From assembly GCA_947475415.1 (NCBI GenBank), contig CANJLH010000017.1:1-64000 (forward strand): 64,000 bases of DNA. The letters run 5' to 3'. This DNA is from Caulobacteraceae bacterium (GTDB lineage: Bacteria > Pseudomonadota > Alphaproteobacteria > Caulobacterales > Caulobacteraceae). The stretch's first letter is position 1. Each line of letters starts with the position of its first letter. Below, piece by piece: positions 1 to 7,717 of this stretch. The notes beneath the pieces were generated by a model. That model worked only from the letters and a program-made list of their open reading frames with translations, had not been told where the DNA came from and made no database searches. Both the position numbers and the translations under genes were made by a program.

Positions 1-820
1 CGCCAACGCCGGCGGTGAGAACAACCTGTTCGAGAGCCTGGCCGTCGTCCTCACCGACACCGACGGCGACGCGGCTAACGCCAGCCTCGATGTACGCATC
101 GTCGACGACGTGCCCACCGCCGTCAACGATACCGCCTCCGTCAACAATGGCGCGCCGGTCACCTTCAACGCCTTCGTCAACGACGTTTTCGGCGCCGATG
201 GCGTCGACACCGACAACAATCCCGCCGTCCGCGTCACCAACACCGCCGCCGGCAAGGGGACCGTGGTCTATAACGCCGCCGCAGGGACATTCACCTACAC
301 CCCCAATCCAGGGGCGACGGGAACGGACAGCTTCACCTACACCATCACCGATGGGGATGGTGACGCTTCAACTGCGACTGTCACCGTAAATCTCGACACC
401 ACGCCCTTGATCACCAACCTGACGCCGGCCGCCCAGGGCGGCGATGTCAGTGTCGACGAGGATGACCTGTCTGATGGCAGTTCGCCCAACGCCGCGGCGC
501 TAACCCAGACCGGGACCTTCAACATCTCCGCCCCTGACGGCGTGAAGGATCTGACCATCGCCGGTCATGCGGTGATTACGGGCGGCGTCTTCGCGGCCAC
601 CAGCTTCACTACAGCGCTCGGCAACACCCTGGCGGTCACCGGCTATAACGCCGGAACCGGTGTGATCACCTACACCTACACCCTCACCGACAACGAGGCC
701 CACGCCAACGCCGGCGGTGAGAACAACCTGTTCGAGAGCCTGGCCGTCGTCCTCACCGACACCGACGGCGACGCGGCCAACGCCAGCCTTGATGTGCGCA
801 TCATCGATGACGTGCCCACT
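1..820 (+). repeat. Long-period direct repeat inside the adhesin gene (702-bp offset)
   Basis: Bases 1-118 recur almost unchanged at 703-820, with only a handful of mostly third-position differences, giving a 234-codon period. Similarity stops abruptly after the VPTA codons, so the earlier unit is followed by a different domain (VCBS-like) than the later one. The partner of the rest of the unit lies off the left edge. Confidence 0.9.
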
Positions 821-3301
821 GCATCGGCCAACGTCGTTTCCGGTGCGGTCGATGAGGACGGCGTGGCCGGCGGCAACCCAGGCGGCGGTGCGAGCGACCT
901 GCCGGGTGAAGCGGTGGTGGCCACGGGTTCGGTGGCGGCCATGTTCACCGCCGGCGCCGATAATCCGCTGGCCTATGCCCTGGCTGGCGACGCCCTTTCT
1001 AAGTTCGGCGCCCTGAACCTGACTTCCGGCGGTGTGGCTTTGGCCTATTCCCTCGCCGGCTCCACGGTCACCGCCAAGGCCGGCGCCGCCGGCCCGACGG
1101 TGTTCACATTCCAGCTTTCGGCCGCCGGGACATACACGTTCACGCTCGTCAAGGCCCTCGACCATGTGGCCGGCAATGCTGAAAATGACCTGACCCTGAA
1201 CCTCGGCGCCGTTGTCACCGCGACGGACACAGATGGTGACCCCACGACCGGTTCCGCCAGCGGGCTGGTCATCACGGTGGATGATGACACATCCAACCTG
1301 GGGGCGTTCACCAACGCCACCCTGGTCAACGCCGCCAACGCCGTCGCCAACGGAACCTTCGCGTTCAGCGCAGGCGCGGATGGTTGGCAGAGTTTCGCGA
1401 TCAGCCCGCTCACCAACATTCCGGGTCTGAGCTACGCCACCACCGCGCTGGCCAACGGCGCCAAGCTGACGGCAACGGCCACCTCGGGCGGGGCGACCAT
1501 CTATGAACTGACCGTCCTCAATGACGGGACCTACGCCTTCAAATTGGTCACACCCCAGGCCGGCTCGACCGAGACCTTTTCGCTGCTCAATCTCACCGCT
1601 GGCGGCCCACAACCCTGGACAGAGACCCCGGACGGGCGGGTGGAATTCACCGGAAATGGCAACGGCGTGAACTCCTCGACCCAAGGCTTCGGCGTCGACA
1701 ACCAATTCGTCGCGGTCGGCGAAAGCTTTACGATGGAGTTCCACAACCCAGGTGCGGTGGGTGACCAGCTTCCCTCGGTCAATCCCTACTTCGTGGATTC
1801 CGTCACCCTTTCGAATAACAACATCAACGGCGCCCTGACTATCAAATGGACCGCCACCAACACCCAGACCGGCCAGACCCAGACCGGGACAACCGCTGTG
1901 ACGGGATCGTCAACGCTCATCGACCCCACCATCAGTTTCAATCTGTTGCAGGTCGACGGATTGAGCGGCAGCGGCCAGGGCGTACGGTTCTCCGCTGTGA
2001 CGCTCAGCAAGACGATCCTGCCCCAGAGCCTGGACCTGGCCTTCAGCGTCACCGCCACCGACAAGGACGGCGACGTGACGTCAGCGCAAAACCTCGCGGT
2101 CCATGTGGACGCGGGCGTACCGCCGGTCGCAATTGACCTTGACGGCGATGGGATTGAGTTCATCAGCCAGGCTGCAGGCGTCGCGTTCGCTCATGACGGC
2201 GACACCCACAAGAATCCGACGGCCTGGGTTGGCCCGGACGACGGACTCCTGGTGTTCGACGAGGATGGCGACCGCGCCATCACCCATGAGCGGGAGTACG
2301 CCTTCGCCAGCCGAATTGGCGGAATTCTCACCGATCTTGAAGCCGTGCGCGCCGAGTTCGACACCAACCAGGACGGCAAGCTCACCGCCGCCGATGAACG
2401 CTTCGCCAGCTTCGGTGTCTGGCAGGATGCCAATAGCGACGGGATCAGCCAGCCCGGTGAGTTCAAGACCCTCGCCGAACTAGGAATTGTGTCCATCGAC
2501 CTGGTCAGCGACGGCAAGGCGCACCCCGCCGCCGGCGGTCAGGTAAACGTGTTCGGTGAGGCGACCTTTACCCGCCAGGACGGTTCCACCGGCATCGTCG
2601 CCGATGTGGCGTTCGGCCTCGCTGACGACCAGTTGCTGGCGGACAACCTGCGCAACGCACAGCTCACGCCGGCTCTCGTGGGCGGACTCGCCGCAGCTGG
2701 GGTCGTCGCGGCTATCGCGGCGGCGACGCCGCCAGCCGCCGGAGCGGCCCACGACATCACCGGAGACGGTGTCGACTCGCCCACAGTGAAGTCCGCCGAT
2801 AGCCTGCAACACGCGCCGGCGGCGCCGCAGTCTGTGGAACTGCTTCGCGAAGCGCCGCTGGACAATCACGCAACGGCTGACGCCTCGCCGACCCACCTTG
2901 CAGAGACCGCGACGCCATCGCCGGCAACGGGGCTGGAATCGAGCCACGAGGTCATTGATCCCGGACCACCCGTAATGGAGCTCTCGGGTGGAGGGTTCGC
3001 CGCCGTATTGGATCTTTCGGCGCTGGCCGCGCCGGACAGCTCCTCAGTGGCGCCGACCGATTTCACCACTGAGACAGGTGAGGTCCTGGCTGAGGTGCTC
3101 TCAGGCGCTGACGGCGCCATCGACAACCTGCTCGATGGCATGCTGGGGGCCGCTGCGCCTCCCACGGAGGCGACTCTAACGCCCGGCGACTTGTTTACGG
3201 CGGCGACGGATCTGGGGGATGCAACAGGCTTCACCGGCTTGCATGACCTGATGGATGATCTACAGGCTCAAGCAGCGGCCAGTGCGAACGCTACAGTTTA
3301 A
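1..3301 (+). CDS. C-terminal part of a giant repeat adhesin (LapA/BapA-like, type I secreted), 5' partial
   Basis: The frame is open from base 2 without a start, so the gene enters from the left edge; about 1,100 C-terminal residues are visible. They contain Thr/Asp/Gly-rich beta-sandwich repeats of the VCBS / T1SS-143 kind (TDTDGDAANASLDVR, FTYTITDGDGD). A calcium-binding tail follows: DLDGDGIEF near 2138, then two EF-hand-like loops at about 2360-2398 (DTNQDGKLTAADE) and 2426-2461 (DANSDGISQPGE). After that come an Ala-rich hydrophobic stretch (about 2674-2740) and an acidic C-terminus. I see no GGxGxDxUx nonapeptide RTX repeats. The exporter genes follow directly, so the protein is most likely secreted through them and acts as a surface or biofilm adhesin. 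The adhesin class is well supported; the exact ligand is unknown. Confidence 0.85.
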   Translation, partial: ANAGGENNLFESLAVVLTDTDGDAANASLDVRIVDDVPTAVNDTASVNNGAPVTFNAFVNDVFGADGVDTDNNPAVRVTNTAAGKGTVVYNAAAGTFTYTPNPGATGTDSFTYTITDGDGDASTATVTVNLDTTPLITNLTPAAQGGDVSVDEDDLSDGSSPNAAALTQTGTFNISAPDGVKDLTIAGHAVITGGVFAATSFTTALGNTLAVTGYNAGTGVITYTYTLTDNEAHANAGGENNLFESLAVVLTDTDGDAANASLDVRIIDDVPTASANVVSGAVDEDGVAGGNPGGGASDLPGEAVVATGSVAAMFTAGADNPLAYALAGDALSKFGALNLTSGGVALAYSLAGSTVTAKAGAAGPTVFTFQLSAAGTYTFTLVKALDHVAGNAENDLTLNLGAVVTATDTDGDPTTGSASGLVITVDDDTSNLGAFTNATLVNAANAVANGTFAFSAGADGWQSFAISPLTNIPGLSYATTALANGAKLTATATSGGATIYELTVLNDGTYAFKLVTPQAGSTETFSLLNLTAGGPQPWTETPDGRVEFTGNGNGVNSSTQGFGVDNQFVAVGESFTMEFHNPGAVGDQLPSVNPYFVDSVTLSNNNINGALTIKWTATNTQTGQTQTGTTAVTGSSTLIDPTISFNLLQVDGLSGSGQGVRFSAVTLSKTILPQSLDLAFSVTATDKDGDVTSAQNLAVHVDAGVPPVAIDLDGDGIEFISQAAGVAFAHDGDTHKNPTAWVGPDDGLLVFDEDGDRAITHEREYAFASRIGGILTDLEAVRAEFDTNQDGKLTAADERFASFGVWQDANSDGISQPGEFKTLAELGIVSIDLVSDGKAHPAAGGQVNVFGEATFTRQDGSTGIVADVAFGLADDQLLADNLRNAQLTPALVGGLAAAGVVAAIAAATPPAAGAAHDITGDGVDSPTVKSADSLQHAPAAPQSVELLREAPLDNHATADASPTHLAETATPSPATGLESSHEVIDPGPPVMELSGGGFAAVLDLSALAAPDSSSVAPTDFTTETGEVLAEVLSGADGAIDNLLDGMLGAAAPPTEATLTPGDLFTAATDLGDATGFTGLHDLMDDLQAQAAASANATV

Positions 3302-3371
3302 ATACAATTTTAATTTAAAAAATTCGTGAAAATCATATTATGTTTTGGGGCCGTTTTTTCCGACGGATGTG

Positions 3372-4094
3372 ATGGGCGTTCATTTGCGTAGATTTTCATT
3401 GTTTGGCGGGTTACTTGCGCTCGTCGGCGCTGCGGGTTCCCAGGTCCAGGCGATGGAGCGTTCGCCGCTCCTGTCATTGGATTCCGTCAGCGCCATCCGC
3501 TCTGAAGTCGAGCAACGCTACCAGGCGGCTCTCACGGCGACCCGCGCGGCGGATATCGTCAACAGTAACGATACGCGGTTTACCTGGGCTTCAGAGGCCA
3601 AGGTCGCGTGCGGCATAGCCATTGGCTACCTGAAGACCCGCGCGATCGATGAAGATAGCATCAACAAGTGCGACGACTATTCGCGGCGCATGACCGCGAT
3701 GCCCACTCCCCCGCCCCCAGAGGCGCCTAGGCCGCCGCCGCCGGTCGCCGCGGCCTGCAGTGTGCAACTTCCCATCAAGTTCTATTTCAATTGGGACCGG
3801 TCCGACCCGCCGGCGGAGGCTGGCGCCGTCATCGCCGCTACGGTCGATGGCTTGCGCAACTGCGGCTGGACGAAGCTACAGGTCGCGGGTCATGCGGACT
3901 CCTCCGGTGCGACCCCCTATAATCAGAACCTCTCTGAACAGCGCGCGCGGCATATCGCCGACATGCTGGCGGCAGCTGGCGTACCTGCGAACATGATCCT
4001 GCTAGCCGCGTTCGGCGAGACCCAGTTGGCCGTGCCGACCCCCGACGGGGTCCGCGAACCACTGAACCGCCGCGTCGAAGTCAATGCGCAATAG
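3372..4094 (+). CDS. OmpA-family peptidoglycan-binding outer-membrane protein
   Basis: About 240 aa. I prefer ATG 3372 because it gives a clean signal peptide (MGVHLRR, hydrophobic core, cut near SQVQA); a TTG at 3345 is an in-frame alternative. A short helical region is followed by a Pro-rich linker (PTPPPPEAPRPPPP, about residue 115) and an OmpA-like C-terminal domain with the diagnostic GHADSSG..YNQNLSEQRA run and a closing NRRVEV. Such domains bind diaminopimelate in peptidoglycan. It sits between the adhesin and the TolC-like gene on the same strand, the layout of type I adhesin export loci, so it probably anchors or stabilises the export channel or adhesin. The upstream spacer 3302-3345 is strikingly A+T-rich and could hold a promoter. 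Confidence 0.85.
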   Translation: MGVHLRRFSLFGGLLALVGAAGSQVQAMERSPLLSLDSVSAIRSEVEQRYQAALTATRAADIVNSNDTRFTWASEAKVACGIAIGYLKTRAIDEDSINKCDDYSRRMTAMPTPPPPEAPRPPPPVAAACSVQLPIKFYFNWDRSDPPAEAGAVIAATVDGLRNCGWTKLQVAGHADSSGATPYNQNLSEQRARHIADMLAAAGVPANMILLAAFGETQLAVPTPDGVREPLNRRVEVNAQ

Positions 4095-4109
4095 GCTGCG
4101 GACAACACA

Positions 4110-5522
4110 ATGAGACAGTCCATGCGCAAGTTTTTCACCACCAGCGGCGTCATCGCCCTGTTCATCGGCGCGACTCCGGTTGGGGCCATTGAACTCAAGG
4201 AAGCGGTCCAGATCGCGATCGACTCCAACCCGCAGGTCAACCAGGCTGTCCAGAACAAGGAAGCCATCGAGTTTGAGCGGCGCCAGGCGAAGGGCCTCTA
4301 TCTTCCCCGCGTCGACGTGGAAGGTTCCGCAGGCGTGCGGGAACTGAACAACCCATCGCGTCGGGCGCTGGGGATTGAACATGACACGTTGAAGCCCCTC
4401 GATGTCGGCGTGGTCCTGGACCAGACGATTTTCGATTCCGGCTGGCGGCGCTCGGAGGTGGAGCGGCAGGCGGCGCGCACCGACGGGGCGGCGACACGGG
4501 TGGGCGAACGCGCAGAGTTCATCGCGCTGGAAACTTCGCGCGAGTACCTCAACTACCTCCTGCAGCAGCGGATCATGGGCGCAGCCCAGGATAATGTCGC
4601 CTTCCACGAGCAAATGGTCGCCGACCTGGCCGAAGGAGTCAGCAAGGGTTCGATCAGCATCGCCGATCGTCAGCAGGCGGAAGAACGTTTGCAGGCGGCG
4701 AAAGCCCGCGTGATCGGGGCGCGCGAGGATCTAGTCAACGCAATGATCGCGTTCACCACGCGCACTGGTCTGACCCTGGATCAGGTCTCCCTGCCGCCGA
4801 ACCTCACCACGCCTGCGACGCTGGATGAGGCGGTCGGCTACGCGCGGGAGAACAACCCGCGGGTCAAGATCGCCATGGCCGATATTGACGCGGCCCACGC
4901 CCTGGTCGGACAGGCGAAGGCCGACCTTGGGCCGCGCCTGTCTCTGGAGGCCCGCGCCAACCATGGCGATGACGTCGATGGCGTCCGGGGCCGCACCGAC
5001 GACCTCCAAGCCCGCGTGGTTGTGCGCTGGAACGTGTTCGATGGCAGCATCAACCGCAACAAGGTTCAGGAACACGTCCGCCGCGCGAGCGAGGAACGCT
5101 ATCGCCTGCACCAGGTTACCCGCGAGATCGAGGAGGATGTCCGGTCCTCTTGGAACCGGCGCGAACAACAGGCCTACGCCCTGCGCGAACTCGAACAGCA
5201 AGTGCGAGTCTCAGACGACCTGTTGGGGTCCTACTCAGAACAGTTCAAAGTTGGGCGCCGCTCCCTGCTAGACGTGCTCGACGCCCAGAACACCCGCTAC
5301 AACTCTCAGGTCCTGGCCGAGACCGCGCGCTTTGCTGAGATCTTCGCCGGATACAAGCTGCTTGCCTCCACCGGGCAATTGCTCGATTCTCTCGGCGTCC
5401 AACGGCCTCGGGCCGCCGCTGCCGGCGCGCGGGAGCGATATGGAGTCGACCCCACGCCGCCGGCCGAATTGATGAGCCGGCTCATGTTGTCTGAAGTCGA
5501 GTTGGCGCCCGCCCGGAAGTAG
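4110..5522 (+). CDS. TolC-family outer-membrane channel of a type I secretion system (LapE/AggA-like)
   Basis: 470 aa, usual length for the family. Signal peptide MRQSMRKFFTTSGVIALFIG with cleavage near VGA. Two repeated long-helix halves typical of TolC barrels: the first opens LKEAVQIAIDSNPQV (residues about 30-45) and the second TLDEAVGYARENNPRV (about 233-250). FxVGRRSLLDVLDAQN near residue 380 is the family signature of the closing helix. It begins 15 bp after the OmpA-like gene and ends 18 bp before the ATPase gene, so co-transcription is likely. Role: the outer-membrane conduit through which the adhesin crosses. ATG 4122 is an alternative start. Confidence 0.9.
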   Translation: MRQSMRKFFTTSGVIALFIGATPVGAIELKEAVQIAIDSNPQVNQAVQNKEAIEFERRQAKGLYLPRVDVEGSAGVRELNNPSRRALGIEHDTLKPLDVGVVLDQTIFDSGWRRSEVERQAARTDGAATRVGERAEFIALETSREYLNYLLQQRIMGAAQDNVAFHEQMVADLAEGVSKGSISIADRQQAEERLQAAKARVIGAREDLVNAMIAFTTRTGLTLDQVSLPPNLTTPATLDEAVGYARENNPRVKIAMADIDAAHALVGQAKADLGPRLSLEARANHGDDVDGVRGRTDDLQARVVVRWNVFDGSINRNKVQEHVRRASEERYRLHQVTREIEEDVRSSWNRREQQAYALRELEQQVRVSDDLLGSYSEQFKVGRRSLLDVLDAQNTRYNSQVLAETARFAEIFAGYKLLASTGQLLDSLGVQRPRAAAAGARERYGVDPTPPAELMSRLMLSEVELAPARK

Positions 5523-5540
5523 CGATCGGAGTGCCGGGGT

Positions 5541-7697
5541 TTGAATTCGCAAGAAGCGCGCCCGGGCGCTCCCTCCGGCGACGGTGATTCCGTCCTGCAT
5601 GCGCTGCAACAAGTGGCGCGTAGTTTTGATCGGCCCTATTCCGCCGTAGTCCTCACGGCGGGCCTGGCCCTGACTGCAGAAGGCCGCCTGCCGTTCCAGC
5701 AGTTGGAATCGGCCGCCGAACAGGCTGGACTTCGCGCGCGTCTGACGAGGCGCCGGGCCAGGCGGCTGGGCTCGGATGCAGTGCCCGCGATCCTTGAAAC
5801 CAACGACGGCGGCGCCCTGGTGCTATGCGGCGTCAAGGATCGAGAATACCGAATCTACGATCCGCAGACCCGATCCGAGACGTGGCGCAGCGCAAGTTCC
5901 CTGGCCCGCGTCTACGCAGGTCGGGCGGTTCTGATCGAACCCGACCCCACGCGCGATCGCGCGCTGGAGGGATCTGCGGTCGAAGCGGCGCATGACCACT
6001 GGTTTTGGAGTGAACTTCGCAAATCAAAGGACAGTTTTGTCTACGTGGCCCTGGCCGCGGTGGTGATCAACCTTCTGGCATTCGCCATGCCGCTGTTCAC
6101 CATGAACGTCTACGACCGCATCCTGCCTAACCGGGCGGCGGCCAGTCTTTGGGTCTTGGCGGCGGGTGTGGTGCTCGCGCTGACTTTCGAATTCCTGCTG
6201 CGTCTGGCGCGCGCGCGGGTGATCGATGAGGCGGGTCGGGAAATCGATCACAAACTGGCCCAGCGCCTGTTTGAGAAGGTGATGAACATCCCGCTGGAAG
6301 CGCGCTCGGGCGCTACCGGCAGCCTTGCGCGACGGCTCAGCGAATATGAGACGGTTCGGGACTTCTTCACGTCCACCACCCTTGTCCTGATCATCGACTC
6401 TCTGTTCGTCGTTCTCTTCCTCGCCCTGATCGCAGCTCTCGGGGGCTGGCTGGTGCTCGTGCCACTGACCGGCCTGGCGGTGATGGTCGCGGTGGGAATG
6501 AGTTTGCAGCGGCTGATGACCTCGGCCCTGAAGGACGCCCAGGCGGATTCGGGTCTCCAACATTCCACCCTGGTGGAGGCCATCGCCGGCGCTGAAACCC
6601 TGAAGGCCGTGGGCGCTGAGGGCCGGATGCTCAGCCGCTGGCGTCGCTACGTGGACATGAGCGCCGGGACTCAGGCGCGCCTGCGGCGGTTTTCCGCCAT
6701 CGCCGTCAACACCGCATCCCTTTGCCAGCAGTCCATCAGCGTCTGCCTGGTGGTGGGTGGCTTTTACCTATTCAGCGCCAACAAGCTGTCGATGGGCGCC
6801 TTAATCGCGATCGTCATGATCGCCGGCCGTTCGCTGGCGCCCGTGGGCCAATTCGCCCTGATGGCCACACGCGCCCGCCAGGCGATGCTCACCCTCGAGG
6901 CGCTGCAGAAGATCATGGATGCGCCCGATGAGCGCGAGCAGGGGCGCCGCAGCGTAACGCCGGTGATCGCGGAGGGCGCGATCGAACTCAGCCATGTCGG
7001 CTTCAGCTATCCGCGCGCGGAAACCCCATCCCTCAAGGAGGTCTCGCTCAGGATCAAAGCAGGAGAACGGATCGGTTTGGTGGGCCGGGTCGCCTCGGGC
7101 AAGTCAACCCTAGGCCGGGTGATCAGCGGACTCTACGCCCCGACGGAGGGCGTCTACACCATCGACGGATTCGACAGCCGCCAGCACCATCCCCACCAGA
7201 TCCGCCAGGCCTTCCGATATGTGGGCCAGGAGGCCGAGTTGTTCAGCGGCACGGTGCGGGAAAATCTGATGCTGGGCGCCGCCGAGGTGGACGATGAGCG
7301 GTTGTTGGCGGCAGTCGCCGCGTCCGGCGCGGATCTCTTCCTCGGGCGCGGCGCTGCGGGCTTCGACGCCCAGGTCGGCGAGCGCGGCGCGCGTCTATCC
7401 GGCGGCCAGCGCAGCTTCCTGGCCCTGGCGCGCGCACTGGTCGAGCCGGGCCGCCTGTTGTTTCTCGACGAACCCACCGGGGCGATGGATAATCAGAGCG
7501 AGCAGTACTTCATCGAGAAACTGTCCCGGGCCCTAAGCCCGCAGCAGACGCTGATCGTCTCCACTCACCGCACTGCGCTGTTGTCCCTGGTGGATCGACT
7601 TATCGTCCTTGACCAAGGGCGGATCATCGCCGATGGCCCGAAGGCTCAAGTGCTGACCTCGATGAAGCCCCCCGGCAACGCCGCAGCCAACGGTTGA
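5541..7697 (+). CDS. Type I secretion ABC transporter, permease/ATPase (LapB-like)
   Basis: 718 aa. TTG start with GGAG about 9 nt upstream; no better start in frame. The N-terminal 140 residues resemble the C39-like domain of LapB-type exporters and have no Cys in the catalytic region, so this is a non-proteolytic substrate-docking domain. Six-helix ABC membrane domain about 160-440 (DSFVYVALAAVVINLLAF, FFTSTTLVLIIDSLFVV). Nucleotide-binding domain: Walker A GRVASGKST near residue 515, signature LSGGQ, Walker B LLFLDEPTGAMD, H-loop STHR. It energises export of the adhesin. It is the last gene of the operon; the next gene is convergent, and no HlyD-family adaptor follows. Confidence 0.92.
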   Translation: MNSQEARPGAPSGDGDSVLHALQQVARSFDRPYSAVVLTAGLALTAEGRLPFQQLESAAEQAGLRARLTRRRARRLGSDAVPAILETNDGGALVLCGVKDREYRIYDPQTRSETWRSASSLARVYAGRAVLIEPDPTRDRALEGSAVEAAHDHWFWSELRKSKDSFVYVALAAVVINLLAFAMPLFTMNVYDRILPNRAAASLWVLAAGVVLALTFEFLLRLARARVIDEAGREIDHKLAQRLFEKVMNIPLEARSGATGSLARRLSEYETVRDFFTSTTLVLIIDSLFVVLFLALIAALGGWLVLVPLTGLAVMVAVGMSLQRLMTSALKDAQADSGLQHSTLVEAIAGAETLKAVGAEGRMLSRWRRYVDMSAGTQARLRRFSAIAVNTASLCQQSISVCLVVGGFYLFSANKLSMGALIAIVMIAGRSLAPVGQFALMATRARQAMLTLEALQKIMDAPDEREQGRRSVTPVIAEGAIELSHVGFSYPRAETPSLKEVSLRIKAGERIGLVGRVASGKSTLGRVISGLYAPTEGVYTIDGFDSRQHHPHQIRQAFRYVGQEAELFSGTVRENLMLGAAEVDDERLLAAVAASGADLFLGRGAAGFDAQVGERGARLSGGQRSFLALARALVEPGRLLFLDEPTGAMDNQSEQYFIEKLSRALSPQQTLIVSTHRTALLSLVDRLIVLDQGRIIADGPKAQVLTSMKPPGNAAANG

Positions 7698-7717
7698 TCG
7701 GAGCGCGCGGGACCTGC

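Noticed and set aside
500-1744. Long minus-strand ORF across the adhesin gene
   Set aside because: Antisense to a clearly protein-coding repeat gene; its Gly/Val/Arg-rich sequence has no recognisable domain and follows from GC codon bias.
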